DNA from: Ruegeria atlantica
GTDB taxonomy: Bacteria; Pseudomonadota; Alphaproteobacteria; Rhodobacterales; Rhodobacteraceae
Reading direction: 5' to 3'
DNA: 64,000 bases
NCBI RefSeq assembly: GCF_013032505.1
Contig: NZ_WQCG01000005.1
Location: 222,885-286,884 of the forward strand
Shown here: in pieces, positions 25,256-33,391 of the stretch
How positions within the stretch are numbered: position 1 is the stretch's first letter
How the letters are laid out: each line of letters starts with the position of its first letter
Notes under the pieces: model-generated
The model's database searches: none
Seen by the model: the letters and a program-made list of their open reading frames with translations, nothing else
Told to the model about the DNA's origin: nothing
Made by a program: the position numbers and the translations under genes

Positions 25256-25660
25256 ATGACCGAAGAGGCCACACACGACCCGCAACGCAGTGCGAAGGGC
25301 AAGCCCGATTTCCAGCGGATAGTCCTGGAGACCGTTACCAGGGATCTTCACGAGGAGAACCTGCCGCTTCAGCGTGCTTTAAAGACCTTATCGTCCCCCG
25401 CGCCGCATTCAGGAGGAGAGAGACCCATGACCCGCGATCTCTGTAACGCCCGGCGTCGGGAACTGAGCAAGGTCGGGGTTGATCGGCTTGCTATCGACAT
25501 CCTGCCGACCTTGCATGGCCTCTCCGTCTCCCAGGCGGTTGCGGTCATTGAGCGTGCCAGGGACTTGCTTCTCTGGGTCTCGGTCTTTGATGCAACTTCT
25601 GCCGAGTTCAGTGCGGAGCGCGAAGCGCTTGAAGCACTGTCGGCCTCTTCTGACGAATGA
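25256..25660 (+). CDS. hypothetical early protein
   Basis: ATG at 25256 follows GGGGAGAG. A second in-frame ATG at 25427 has an even better GGAGGAG site, so a 77-residue form (MTRDLCNARRRELSKVG) may be made as well as the 134-residue one. The helical C-terminal part (VDRLAIDILPTLHGLSVSQA, then VAVIERARDLLLW) looks folded. It is not recognised. The end overlaps the 3' end of the convergent small gene at 25608-25802. Confidence 0.5.
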   Translation: MTEEATHDPQRSAKGKPDFQRIVLETVTRDLHEENLPLQRALKTLSSPAPHSGGERPMTRDLCNARRRELSKVGVDRLAIDILPTLHGLSVSQAVAVIERARDLLLWVSVFDATSAEFSAEREALEALSASSDE

Positions 25661-25802
25661 GAGTGATAGCTTCATGTGTGTAGTCGCCCCCAATTTTTGT
25701 GACGCCGTGCTTGCATCTTTCTCGATCAATCTCCCGGGAAAGCAGAAGCACTTCTGCGACAAGAATGGATTCAAGCAGGTCTCTGTCGGTTTCTTTCATC
25801 AT
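25608..25802 (-). CDS. small minus-strand protein inside the early operon
   Basis: ATG at 25802 (with a second ATG next to it) follows GGAGGG on the minus strand. The 64-residue product MMKETDRDLLESILVAEVLL with a later GDYTHEAITLIRQKRPTVLQ has protein-like composition. It runs against the operon and overlaps the end of the plus-strand gene by 53 bp. I do not recognise it. It could be a small regulator or be spurious. Confidence 0.4.
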   Translation of the reverse strand: MMKETDRDLLESILVAEVLLLSREIDRERCKHGVTKIGGDYTHEAITLIRQKRPTVLQALRAPH

Positions 25803-25921
25803 TTTCCCTCCATCGGTTGTGTGGCAGCGCCGATGGTAGCGGCGGCCTGGTCCGGTGTCGAACCATCCCCCAAGGTGGTCCGGGCCTGCGCCGCCGCAGC
25901 TGATTTGGGGAGGGCTGCCTG

Positions 25922-26179
25922 ATGCATGCGGCAAAGCTCTCCCGCTCCCCCCGCCTGCAGCGTGTGCATGCCTGTCTCGCCGACGGTGCGGAGCACTCGA
26001 CGCTGGACATCGTGCGGCGCGCGGGTGTCTGCGCGGTCAATGCCTGCATTGCGGAGCTGAGGGATAACGGTGCGCGGATCAGTTGCCGCCAAAGCGTGAG
26101 CCCGCGTGGCGAGCGGATCTGGCTCTACCGGATGGTGCGCCCCGTGCCATCACAGGACGAAGGACAAGCTGATGGCTGA
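25922..26179 (+). CDS. winged-helix-like small protein
   Basis: The 85-residue protein is mostly one helix-turn-helix or winged-helix unit (EHSTLDIVRRAGVCAVNACI, then AELRDNGARISCR), followed by GERIWLYRMV. The pattern 'T-L-D-I-x-R-x-A-G-V-x-A-V-N' then a wing is common in phage helix-turn-helix proteins that follow early genes. DNA binding is likely; the target is unknown. The next gene overlaps by 8 bp. Confidence 0.55.
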   Translation: MHAAKLSRSPRLQRVHACLADGAEHSTLDIVRRAGVCAVNACIAELRDNGARISCRQSVSPRGERIWLYRMVRPVPSQDEGQADG

Positions 26180-26468
26180 TGAGAGAAACGAGCCAATGGG
26201 TGAGGCGAAGAACCCCGGGCAGGCCCGCGCGGCACAGGAAGACCTGGCCGCGCGGGACATTTTGATTGCGCACATGGCAGAGGTTCTTGCGAGCCAGGCC
26301 ATTGGGTTTGAAGCCCTTTCGATTGGGCTGAGCCGACTTTCAGAACAGGCCAAACGTAATTCTGAAGCGGCAGGTGAATTCCTGGAGACCCTCTCATCGG
26401 CACCACCCGCCGGACGGCCGGGGCCGCTGAACACAGGCAAACCAAACGTGCAGGACGGTGATGATTGA
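26172..26468 (+). CDS. hypothetical early protein
   Basis: ATG at 26172 follows AAGGAC. The 98-residue protein is helical (AAQEDLAARDILIAHMAEVL, then LSIGLSRLSEQAKRNSEAAG) with a Pro/Gly-rich tail. There are no recognised motifs. It is coupled to the next gene by overlap at 26461-26468. Confidence 0.5.
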   Translation: MADERNEPMGEAKNPGQARAAQEDLAARDILIAHMAEVLASQAIGFEALSIGLSRLSEQAKRNSEAAGEFLETLSSAPPAGRPGPLNTGKPNVQDGDD

Positions 26469-27279
26469 GATCGACGAACGCAGCCGCTCCGAGCGCGAGC
26501 GGGCGGCCTGGATAGAGGCGGGGCGGGAACCGATCGCCCAAAGGCGCGAGGCACAGGCCCTGGAGACCGGTTCGGCCTGGTCGATGGGGGACTGGGCCAA
26601 CAGCTGGGATCGCGCTTACGGAGATCTCAGCTTGGCGCTGGCTGAGCTCGCTTATGACGGCGGCTACGATTATGTGAAGATTTGCGCGCATGTTGCGCGC
26701 CGTTTTCCGGCAGACCGGCGCAACGCAGGTCTGAGCTTCGGGCATCATCAGGCCGTGGCCGCGCTGGAACCGACCGAGGCGGACCGGTTGCTGGTGCAGG
26801 CCGGGCTGCAGGGCTGGTCGCGGGACCGCACGCGTGACGAGGCGCGGATTGCAAGATCGGAAGCTTCTCTGCGCCGCGAGAACGAACGGCTGCGGGCCGT
26901 GAATGCGGAGCTGGAGGCCCGCGTTGCCGCCGGAGAGGCCAGTAACGTGGTCGCCGATATTGAGCGCGCCAACAAGGCCGATCTGGCGGAAGCCCTGAGG
27001 CTGGTTGAGCGTTGCGTGAGCCGGGTGGAATCTCCGGCCTGTATCGGGGCTTTGCAGGCCCTGCACGGCAACGCAGCGGCGGCGGCCGAAAAACGCGTCT
27101 CGAAGTTGATCTTTGACTTTATCGAGAAGCAGCGGCCTGCGATGATCCGCATTCACGCCTGGCTGGAGCACCGCGGCAAAGGTGCCCGGATACAGGACAC
27201 GAATGGTTACGCGGCGCATAACCATCACGATTCGGCCCAGGCACCGCCGAAACTGCAAAACACCGGGTTCTCGCCATGA
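26461..27279 (+). CDS. LmbU-like DNA-binding protein upstream of transposase
   Basis: Start at ATG 26461 (GTG one codon earlier is possible). The 272-residue protein has SMGDWANSWDRAYGDLSLAL, then YVKICAHVARRFPADRR and LSFGHHQAVAALEPTEADRL, a pattern seen in LmbU-type and related putative DNA-binding domains ('W-x-L-G-D-W ... L-S-F-S-H-H ... V-A'). A coiled coil follows at about 130-175. It overlaps the transposase start by 4 bp. A role in helping transposition or controlling it is possible but unproven. Confidence 0.5.
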   Translation: MIEIDERSRSERERAAWIEAGREPIAQRREAQALETGSAWSMGDWANSWDRAYGDLSLALAELAYDGGYDYVKICAHVARRFPADRRNAGLSFGHHQAVAALEPTEADRLLVQAGLQGWSRDRTRDEARIARSEASLRRENERLRAVNAELEARVAAGEASNVVADIERANKADLAEALRLVERCVSRVESPACIGALQALHGNAAAAAEKRVSKLIFDFIEKQRPAMIRIHAWLEHRGKGARIQDTNGYAAHNHHDSAQAPPKLQNTGFSP

Positions 27280-29045
27280 CGAACCGGTTCCTTGATCACC
27301 TCTACTCCCTGAATTCTTCCCCCGCAGCGCCCCTGCATGACGCCCGCACGCGCCAAGCAATGCCGGCGCAGGGCGCGTGCAAGTCCGATGCTGCACCTCT
27401 GACCGAACCAGCAGCGCCAGGGCCTGCAACCCGCCTGCGCCTCGATGCGGTGGCACAGTCCGAGCGGCTTCGCCGGGCGGGCGTGCCGCAGATCGAGGCG
27501 GATGCGCGGGTGGCAGCGAACTTCGGCGTTGCGGCCGTATCCGTGCGCCGCTGGCGGCTGGCCTGCAAGGGGCTTCCTCCGGAGGCGCGGGTCCCGGTGC
27601 TCACCGACCGGCCCGGACGCGGTCGCTGCGGGCCGCTGACCGAGGGCCAGATGCGCGACTGTGTCGAGGCGCTGATCTACGAGCATGGGCCTCATCTGAC
27701 GGCCTCCCATGTGGTACGGGTGCTGAAGGCGCGTTACGGCAAGCCGCCTAGCTTACGCGCGGTGCAGCGCTGGTTGAAGGCCTGGCGCGCGAACAATGAT
27801 CATGACCTCTGCGCCGTAACCGATCCGGATGGGTACAGGAACACCCGGCAGCCCGCCTTCGGCTCGCGTTCGGAAGGCGTGGTGGCACCGAACGCGCTCT
27901 GGGAGCTCGACAGCACGCCGGCGGATGTGATGTGCACCGATGGCCGCCATGTGATCGTGGGTGCGATCGATGTGTGGCCACGCCGCGCAAGGGTGCTGGT
28001 GGTGCCGGTCAGCCGGGCCACCGCTCTCTGTGCGCTGATGCGGCGCTGCCTGCTGGACTGGGGTGTGCCGGAGATGGCCAAGACCGATGGTGGCAGCGAT
28101 TACGTCTCGATCCATTTCCGCCGCGTTCTGGCGGATATCGGCATCATTCATGACATCTGTCCGCCCTATACGCCCGAGGCCAAGCCGCATATCGAGCGCT
28201 TCTTCGGCACCATGACCCGCGATCTCTTTGCTTACCTGCCAGGCTTTACAGGCCATGACGTGATGGACCGCAAACGAATTGAGGCGAGAAAAGCCCTGGC
28301 GCAGCGGCGTGGAGAAACGGAACGGGAAACTTTCAACATCGCGCTCAGCGCCGCCGAGCTGCAGCAAAAATGCGATACTTGGCTGGAGGCGATCTACGAT
28401 CGTCGCACCCATACACAGACCGGGCAGAGCCCGTTCGTGCGGATATGCGGCTGGACCGCGCCGCTGAGACAGATCACGGACCCGCGCGCGCTTGATCCGT
28501 TGCTGGCGGAACCGGCCAGCCAGGGCGGCAGACGCAAAGTTCAAAAGTCCGGCCTGCACGTGGGGCGCGGCCTTTATCGGGCGGCAGAGCTGGGCGGGCA
28601 TATGGGCGAGTGGGTCAATGTCCGGCTCGATCCGGCGGATGCGGGGTTGATTTACGTCTTTGATGAAGGGGGTGTGTTCCTCTGCATCGCCGAAGATGAG
28701 CTGCGGCTGGGCCAGGATCGGGAGCGGGTGGCGGCCGCGGCAAAGGCCAAAGCGCGCAAACGGCGCAAAGAGGCCCGTGAACGCGCCCGCAACCTGAAGG
28801 CCACTCACAACCCGCAAGGTGCCATGGCGGACGTGCTGAACGCGGCGGCGGCCGAGGCCGACAACGTGATCGGCCTGCCGCACCGGGGCACCCCCCACGA
28901 AAGCCCGGGCCTCACCGAGGCCGCAAGGGCGGCCGACGCATCCGAGACGCACAAGGTCGCGCAAACTGCGCCCGCCGGGGCCACCGGGACGGGCAGCGCC
29001 TTCATGGATGCCCTGCACAAACTCCACCTGAAGAGAAAGGACTGA
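27276..29045 (+). CDS. DDE transposase, MuA-like
   Basis: The 589-residue protein has N-terminal HTH-like DNA-binding regions (about 50-100 and 125-180). A retroviral-integrase core follows with D212 (ELDSTPAD), D271 (KTDGGSDY) and E307 (KPHIERFFGT), a D-D-35-E arrangement. A C-terminal beta/basic region (mu-type C-terminal) ends in an Arg/Lys/Ala tail (AKAKARKRRKEARERARN) that in MuA contacts MuB and ClpX. It inserts the phage at many sites and replicates it by transposition. The full catalytic triad is present, so it should be active. Confidence 0.95.
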   Translation: MTNRFLDHLYSLNSSPAAPLHDARTRQAMPAQGACKSDAAPLTEPAAPGPATRLRLDAVAQSERLRRAGVPQIEADARVAANFGVAAVSVRRWRLACKGLPPEARVPVLTDRPGRGRCGPLTEGQMRDCVEALIYEHGPHLTASHVVRVLKARYGKPPSLRAVQRWLKAWRANNDHDLCAVTDPDGYRNTRQPAFGSRSEGVVAPNALWELDSTPADVMCTDGRHVIVGAIDVWPRRARVLVVPVSRATALCALMRRCLLDWGVPEMAKTDGGSDYVSIHFRRVLADIGIIHDICPPYTPEAKPHIERFFGTMTRDLFAYLPGFTGHDVMDRKRIEARKALAQRRGETERETFNIALSAAELQQKCDTWLEAIYDRRTHTQTGQSPFVRICGWTAPLRQITDPRALDPLLAEPASQGGRRKVQKSGLHVGRGLYRAAELGGHMGEWVNVRLDPADAGLIYVFDEGGVFLCIAEDELRLGQDRERVAAAAKAKARKRRKEARERARNLKATHNPQGAMADVLNAAAAEADNVIGLPHRGTPHESPGLTEAARAADASETHKVAQTAPAGATGTGSAFMDALHKLHLKRKD

Positions 29046-29048
29046 TCC

Positions 29049-30014
29049 ATGCGTCAATCATCGCTTGCCGTTCTGCCGGACACGCCTGATGCGGCACCGG
29101 ACCCGATCCGGGACATGGACGCTGTGCGCGCCGCTGTGCGCGCCGAGCTGGAGGCTTATGCCCTGAGCCAGGCGGAGGCCGCGACAGCTGTGGGTGTCAG
29201 TGTGACCACACTGAGCCGCTGGCTGGTAGGCAAGTATGAGGGTGACAATCCCAAGGTGACGGCACAGATGGCACGCTGGCTGGAGACCCGCTTCGAGGCG
29301 CGCGCGCTGTCGCTGAGCCCGGCGGGGCTCGATGCCCATGTCGATCTCGGCGTGACCGGCCAGGTTATGGCGGCACTGGCCCATGCCCAGGCCACGGGCG
29401 ACGTGGTTCTGGTCCATGGCCGCTCAGGGGCGGGCAAGAGCTGGGCGATCAAACGCTATGCCGCCAGCCGCTCGGGCGTGCATCCGCTGGTGATGACCTG
29501 TGGCGTTACCACGCTGGGCGGGCTTTACGGTCGGGTGGCGCGGGTGCTGGGCGTGGCCGGGCGCTATCGCTCCGCGCTGGAGGCCGAGGATGCGATACTG
29601 GCGCGTCTTGAAGGCCGCCAGGCACTGCTGGCGGTCGATGAGGCTCAGCACCTCACACCGTCCCTTCTGGATGCGCTGAGGGGTTTGCGGGATCTCTCCG
29701 GGGCCGGGTTGGCGCTGGTGGGAGGGCAGAAAGTCTGTGAGACGCTGGCGCGCTGCCCGCAGGTCACAGGGCGCATTGGCGTGAAGGTGGGCCTGAGGGC
29801 GACCGCACCGGTGGATATCGACGCTCTGGTTGCAGCAGTACTGGGCCGGGTTCCGGATCGGGAAGAGAGCCGCATCACCCGCGCCGCAGCCACTGGCCCC
29901 GGTGGGCTGCATGCCCTGCGCCGGTTGCTGGCACGCGCCTGGATGATCGCACATGCCGATGGGCGAGAGATTGTCACTGGCGCGGATATCGCGGCCGCCG
30001 GAGAAACATCATGA
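29049..30014 (+). CDS. MuB-like target-selection ATPase
   Basis: The 321-residue protein has an N-terminal HTH (LSQAEAATAVGVSVTTLSRWL), Walker A GRSGAGKS at residues 124-131, Walker B ALLAVDEAQ with D197 and E198, and a C-terminal helical domain (IDALVAAVLGRVP). This is the MuB layout: an AAA+ ATPase that coats target DNA and delivers it to MuA, while also protecting phage DNA from self-insertion. It lies 3 bp after the transposase stop and is the second gene of the transposition pair, as in Mu. Confidence 0.92.
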   Translation: MRQSSLAVLPDTPDAAPDPIRDMDAVRAAVRAELEAYALSQAEAATAVGVSVTTLSRWLVGKYEGDNPKVTAQMARWLETRFEARALSLSPAGLDAHVDLGVTGQVMAALAHAQATGDVVLVHGRSGAGKSWAIKRYAASRSGVHPLVMTCGVTTLGGLYGRVARVLGVAGRYRSALEAEDAILARLEGRQALLAVDEAQHLTPSLLDALRGLRDLSGAGLALVGGQKVCETLARCPQVTGRIGVKVGLRATAPVDIDALVAAVLGRVPDREESRITRAAATGPGGLHALRRLLARAWMIAHADGREIVTGADIAAAGETS

Positions 30015-30202
30015 CGGTGCGCGAGCTGATAGAACGGCTGTCCGAGTTTCCCGCCCGCGAGGAGATCCGGGTCGAAGATGTGCGTGGTGGAACCCGCGCG
30101 ATCGAAGGGGTGGGTCTCAGCGATGGTATTCCCGCCATCTTTGCCCGAATGGACTTCGAGGCGGATGGCAAACCCCCAACCTCACTGAAGAAAGGAAAGT
30201 GA
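30011..30202 (+). CDS. small early protein
   Basis: The 63-residue product begins MTVRELIERLSEFPAREEIR and has one amphipathic helix then a beta hairpin. ATG overlaps the MuB stop. It is not recognised. The DUF3164 gene starts 1 bp after its stop. Confidence 0.55.
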   Translation: MTVRELIERLSEFPAREEIRVEDVRGGTRAIEGVGLSDGIPAIFARMDFEADGKPPTSLKKGK

Positions 30203-30203
30203 C

Positions 30204-30905
30204 ATGAGCAAACGCAAGCACGACCCCTTTGACGCACCCGAGGGAATGGACGGCAAAACCGATACGGCGGGTGCGGATGATGCCACCATCGAGATCGACG
30301 GTGTACCGCATATGCGCGACCACAAAGCCCGTCTGATCCCGCTGGATCTGATCCGCGCCCAGGACCAGTTACAGGACGAGATGGTGCGCAAGGTGATCCG
30401 GTATGCCGGGGACCTATCAGCACAGATCTCCCGCTTCCGGGGTCATACGATGGACGACATCAGCGCCTTCGACGCGCTGCTGGCGGCTGAATATGGCGGT
30501 CCCGCGCGCGCTTCGGTCAAAGGCAACCGTACATATCTGAGTTATGACGGTTGTCTGAAGGTGCAGGTGCAGATTACCGAGCGGATCGAGTTCGGCCCGG
30601 AACTGCAGGTGGCACGCGACCTGGTCGAGGAATGCCTGGCTGAATGGTCGGCCGGCAGCCGCGACGAGATCCGGGCCATCGTGGGACACGCCTTCCAGGT
30701 GGACAAGGAGGGCCAGATCAGCCGAAGCGCGATCTACAGCCTTCTGCGCCATGAGATCGACGACGACCGGTGGCGCAGTGCGATGCAGGCCATCCGCGAT
30801 GCGATGCGGGTTGTGGGCTCAAAATCCTACATCCGCTGCTATCGCCGCAAGAGCTCTGATGCCGGCTGGCAGCCCATCACCATCGATCTGGCAAAGGCGG
30901 GATGA
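30204..30905 (+). CDS. DUF3164 family protein
   Basis: The 233-residue protein carries MRDHKARLIPLDLIRAQDQL, then FDALLAAEYGG and GNRTYLSYDGCLKVQVQI, followed by DKEGQISRSAIYSLLR; these are the conserved sections of DUF3164 (Mu-like phage early gene). The family is always near transposition genes but has no established function. The C-terminal helical part (VDKEGQ...) may be a DNA-binding module. Confidence 0.85.
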   Translation: MSKRKHDPFDAPEGMDGKTDTAGADDATIEIDGVPHMRDHKARLIPLDLIRAQDQLQDEMVRKVIRYAGDLSAQISRFRGHTMDDISAFDALLAAEYGGPARASVKGNRTYLSYDGCLKVQVQITERIEFGPELQVARDLVEECLAEWSAGSRDEIRAIVGHAFQVDKEGQISRSAIYSLLRHEIDDDRWRSAMQAIRDAMRVVGSKSYIRCYRRKSSDAGWQPITIDLAKAG

Positions 30906-30908
30906 GTG

Positions 30909-31136
30909 ATGGGGGTCTTTGCCAACTGGCAGCACCGTGATCCGCTGAGCGCAGAGGCCCGGGCGCTGATCGACGCGGCGGTGGCGGCCGGGCGGATCAC
31001 GCGCATCCCTGCCGGTTGCAGTGGGCTTCCGGAGACGCGCCCCTCCATGACCGCGCCCGAGTACAAGGCCCGCCGGATGCGGATTGCCCGGCGGCACATG
31101 AAGTTCGAACGCGCGGCCAGAAAGCGGGAGGGCTGA
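30909..31136 (+). CDS. small early protein, helical
   Basis: Start at ATG 30909 (GTG 30906 precedes). The 75-residue product has HTH-like ALIDAAVAAGRITRIPAG and a basic C-terminus (EYKARRMRIARRHMKFERAA). DNA binding is possible. It is not recognised; it lies between DUF3164 and another small HTH protein. Confidence 0.5.
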   Translation: MGVFANWQHRDPLSAEARALIDAAVAAGRITRIPAGCSGLPETRPSMTAPEYKARRMRIARRHMKFERAARKREG

Positions 31137-31137
31137 G

Positions 31138-31353
31138 ATGAACAGAGGCTATCTGCCGCCCGTCTATTCCGTGACCGCGCGCCGCGCCTTGATCCGGGAC
31201 ATGTTCGACATGGGTATGAAGCCCGTCGACATGACCGAGCATCTCAGGCGCGAACTGGGTCGCGTGGTGACCCTGGGCACCATCTACAACGATATCAAAC
31301 ATCTGCGCGCGGGCGGCGTGATCCGGGGCCGCGCCGGGGAGACACAGACATGA
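31138..31353 (+). CDS. small HTH protein
   Basis: The 71-residue product MNRGYLPPVYSVTARRALIR continues with FDMGMKPVDMTEHLRRELGR and VTLGTIYNDIKHLRAGG, the second and third helices of an HTH fold. It resembles small regulators placed before GemA in Mu-like phages. The function is inferred. Confidence 0.55.
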   Translation: MNRGYLPPVYSVTARRALIRDMFDMGMKPVDMTEHLRRELGRVVTLGTIYNDIKHLRAGGVIRGRAGETQT

Positions 31354-31823
31354 CCCGGGCGGTTGCAGACAGCGAGCGGCTGCGCCTGATGCGCGCGGTC
31401 TTTGCCGCCTGCAAGCGTCTTGGTCTTGAGACGGAAGCGCGCCACGATGTGCAGTTGCGGGTCACCGGCCACGCCTCGCTGCGCGACATGAACAGCAAGG
31501 ATATCGCCCGGCTGCTGAAGCATCTCGATCGCCTGACGGGCCCTGACAGACGTCGCGGTCAGCGGGGTCATGCATTGGCACCAAGAGGCGATCTGCGGCT
31601 GATACACGCGCTTTGGACCGAACTGGGTCGCCGGGGCGCGCTGACCCGTCCCGGTCGCGCCGGTCTCAACGCCTTCATCCGGTCCCGCTTTGAGGGGCAT
31701 TGGGCCTATGTCCCGATCGATGTCGATGCGCTGAGCGATCCCGCCTGCATCAATGACGTGATCCGGGCGCTGAAAGCCATGATGGCGCGGAGCGAAGAGG
31801 AAACAGGAGGACAAACCGGATGA
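31350..31823 (+). CDS. GemA-like regulatory protein (gp16, DUF1018)
   Basis: The 157-residue protein has RDMNSKDIARLLKHLDRLTG and, further on, DLRLIHALWTELGRRGAL, then FIRSRFEGHWAYVP, the characteristic order of GemA/gp16. In Mu this protein alters host DNA supercoiling and gene expression. It overlaps its neighbours by 4 bp each side. Confidence 0.85.
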   Translation: MTRAVADSERLRLMRAVFAACKRLGLETEARHDVQLRVTGHASLRDMNSKDIARLLKHLDRLTGPDRRRGQRGHALAPRGDLRLIHALWTELGRRGALTRPGRAGLNAFIRSRFEGHWAYVPIDVDALSDPACINDVIRALKAMMARSEEETGGQTG

Positions 31824-31993
31824 AACATCCCTTCCGCTTGTTCAACAGGCTTATCCACCCGGAGGCGCGCATATCGCGGCAACGTCGGCGTGCTCAGGAA
31901 CGGGCGGCGGCGAAGCGCATCCGCTGGACCGCAGCTGAACAGCACCGGCGGATTATGGCGCAGCGGCGGGCACTGGGGAGAGCGCGGCGATGA
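31820..31993 (+). CDS. small basic protein between GemA and activator (57 aa)
   Basis: The ATG overlaps the GemA stop and its own stop overlaps the activator ATG (ATGA on both sides). The product MKHPFRLFNRLIHPEARISR is very Arg-rich, ending RRIMAQRRALGRARR. It is probably DNA- or RNA-binding. It is not recognised. Confidence 0.5.
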   Translation: MKHPFRLFNRLIHPEARISRQRRRAQERAAAKRIRWTAAEQHRRIMAQRRALGRARR

Positions 31994-32364
31994 GCACAAA
32001 CCATACAAGGAGTGGCGGCGGCGGAGCGCTGCCGGGGGTGCTGGAAGAGATCACCGATGTGGCGGGCCGCGAGGCGGCCCTGCGCATCGCCTTGACCCAT
32101 GGCGGTGATGACGGATGGAATGTCCCTGCACGCGCCGGGACGCGTGCAGGACTGGAATTGACCATGCTGATCGGAGATGCGGCTGCAGAAAAGGTCATGT
32201 ATCATTTCGGCGGCAGCGCCATTGCAGTGCCATTGGCACGGCGGCACCTGGTGGTCTGGATGGCTGAACGCGGTCGCACAGTCAGCGAGATTGCGCGGAT
32301 CATGCGCATCTCGCGCAGAACCGCGCGGCGGTATCTGAAGGACGAGAACGAGGATCGCGTATGA
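31990..32364 (+). CDS. Mor/C-family middle/late transcription activator
   Basis: The 124-residue protein has GALPGVLEEITDVAGREAAL at the start, then AAEKVMYHFGGSAIAVPLAR, and a C-terminal HTH (TVSEIARIMRISRRTARRYL). This matches the Mor/C fold: an N-terminal dimerisation domain with a beta strand plus an HTH. Only one such gene is visible, so it may do the work of both Mor and C. Three palindromes at -43.5 from -10 boxes (13442-13463, 17264-17277, 32599-32612) are its likely binding sites; the nearest is about 240 bp downstream of its own stop. Confidence 0.9.
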   Translation: MSTNHTRSGGGGALPGVLEEITDVAGREAALRIALTHGGDDGWNVPARAGTRAGLELTMLIGDAAAEKVMYHFGGSAIAVPLARRHLVVWMAERGRTVSEIARIMRISRRTARRYLKDENEDRV

Positions 32365-32639
32365 AAGACAAGACCCTGGATGAAACCCGCACCGCATTCC
32401 TGGAGCGGCTGGAGCAGATGCGTGACCCGGAGGATGTGATGGACGCGGTGACCACCGCGCTGATTGAGACCGGGGCGCGTCTGGACCTGCCTCGTTGCCA
32501 TGGCGTCGTGGAAATTCAGCTTTATGGCATCGTCGCCCACGGGGCCGATCTCCGTGCCGCCTGCCTGGCCTGGCGGGAGGCGGCACGGGTGAACACCCCG
32601 GACCATGGTCCGCTGCCCCGGGCTGGTGAGAAACCCTAG
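32361..32639 (+). CDS. hypothetical protein overlapping the packaging promoter
   Basis: The 92-residue product, MKDKTLDETRTAFLERLEQM then DVMDAVTTALIETGARLDL, is helical. ATG overlaps the activator stop. The Mor-type operator (32599-32612) lies in its 3' end, so the last 15 codons double as regulatory DNA. It is not recognised. Confidence 0.5.
   Translation: MKDKTLDETRTAFLERLEQMRDPEDVMDAVTTALIETGARLDLPRCHGVVEIQLYGIVAHGADLRAACLAWREAARVNTPDHGPLPRAGEKP
32599..32612. promoter_or_regulatory. Mor/C-type operator of the packaging operon
   Basis: CGGACCATGGTCCG followed by CTGCC, identical in core to the two copies further left. The centre is 32605.5, exactly 31.5 bp before TAGACT. It sits 235-248 bp after the activator gene's stop. 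Leftward -10 is absent (GCCAGG at the mirror position), so it drives only the packaging genes. Confidence 0.75.
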
Positions 32640-32642
32640 ACT
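32637..32642 (+). promoter_or_regulatory. late promoter -10 of packaging operon
   Basis: TAGACT starts 31.5 bp after the operator centre; predicted +1 near 32649, giving a 23-base leader before ATG 32672, with GAGG close to that start. It mirrors TAGAGT at the lysis promoter. Confidence 0.6.
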
Positions 32643-32671
32643 GGGCGCATGAGTTCAGCTGAGGCCCGCCC

Positions 32672-33094
32672 ATGATCCCGCTTCCCACCGCAGATGACTG
32701 GCAGAATGCCATTGGCATCCTGGGTGTTCTGGCGGTGATCGGCGCAGGTGGGATAATCCTGCGGCAGCTGGGGTTTCTGGGCGGCAAGGCCGCCGCATCA
32801 GCGCCAGCACCGGCTCCCAACGCGTCTCCCGCCCAGCCTCCCGCACCGGCAATGCACGCTGATATCACGGAACGTTTTGACCGTCATGCCGAGCGGATCA
32901 CCCGGCTGGAGACTGCGGTTTCGGGCCTGGCCAGCCGGGCTGACATTCACCGGATCGAGATCGCCATTCAGACACAGGAAGGGGCCATACGCGAGATCCG
33001 CGCCTTCATGGCAAGTGATGCAAAAGCCGTCGCGCGGCTCGATGCATCGATCACCCGTATCGAGGATCACCTGCTCGGGGAGGAGCGGTCATGA
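32672..33094 (+). CDS. DUF2730-like membrane/coiled-coil protein
   Basis: The 140-residue protein has an N-terminal membrane helix (AIGILGVLAVIGAGGIILRQL), a Pro/Ala linker, and a coiled coil (ITERFDRHAERITRLETAV and on), which is the DUF2730 layout found just before terminase genes in Mu-like phages. Its role is unknown. It is the first gene after the packaging promoter. Confidence 0.75.
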   Translation: MIPLPTADDWQNAIGILGVLAVIGAGGIILRQLGFLGGKAAASAPAPAPNASPAQPPAPAMHADITERFDRHAERITRLETAVSGLASRADIHRIEIAIQTQEGAIREIRAFMASDAKAVARLDASITRIEDHLLGEERS

Positions 33095-33387
33095 GCTTTG
33101 CAAACGCACTGGAAAAAGACCGCCGCCTGAGGGTCCTGCAACATCTCGCGATGGTAACCGACAACAGCTCCAATGCGGAGATCCTGCTGGACGTGCTCAA
33201 TGGGTTGCGCATCACCACCAATCGCGACCGGATCATCAGCACGCTGACCTGGCTGCGCGAGGCCGGGATGGTCACGATCGAAGATCACGACAGCTTTTTG
33301 GTCGTGGAGGCCACCCCGCGCGGCGTTGACGTGGCCCTCGGCCGGGACCGTCACCCCGGTGTGAGACGCCCCGCGCCCCAGGGGTGA
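33091..33387 (+). CDS. winged-helix phage protein (VpaChn25_0724-like)
   Basis: The 98-residue product, MSFANALEKDRRLRVLQHLA then TTNRDRIISTLTWLREAGMV and a wing TIEDHDSFLVVEAT, is a winged-helix protein of the kind seen between DUF2730 and DUF3486 genes in Mu-like phages. It overlaps DUF2730 by 4 bp. A packaging or regulatory role is possible. Confidence 0.65.
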   Translation: MSFANALEKDRRLRVLQHLAMVTDNSSNAEILLDVLNGLRITTNRDRIISTLTWLREAGMVTIEDHDSFLVVEATPRGVDVALGRDRHPGVRRPAPQG

Positions 33388-33391
33388 GGAG

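Noticed and set aside
27753..29057. 434-codon minus-strand frame under the transposase
   Set aside because: It is antisense to the DDE transposase with its full catalytic triad.
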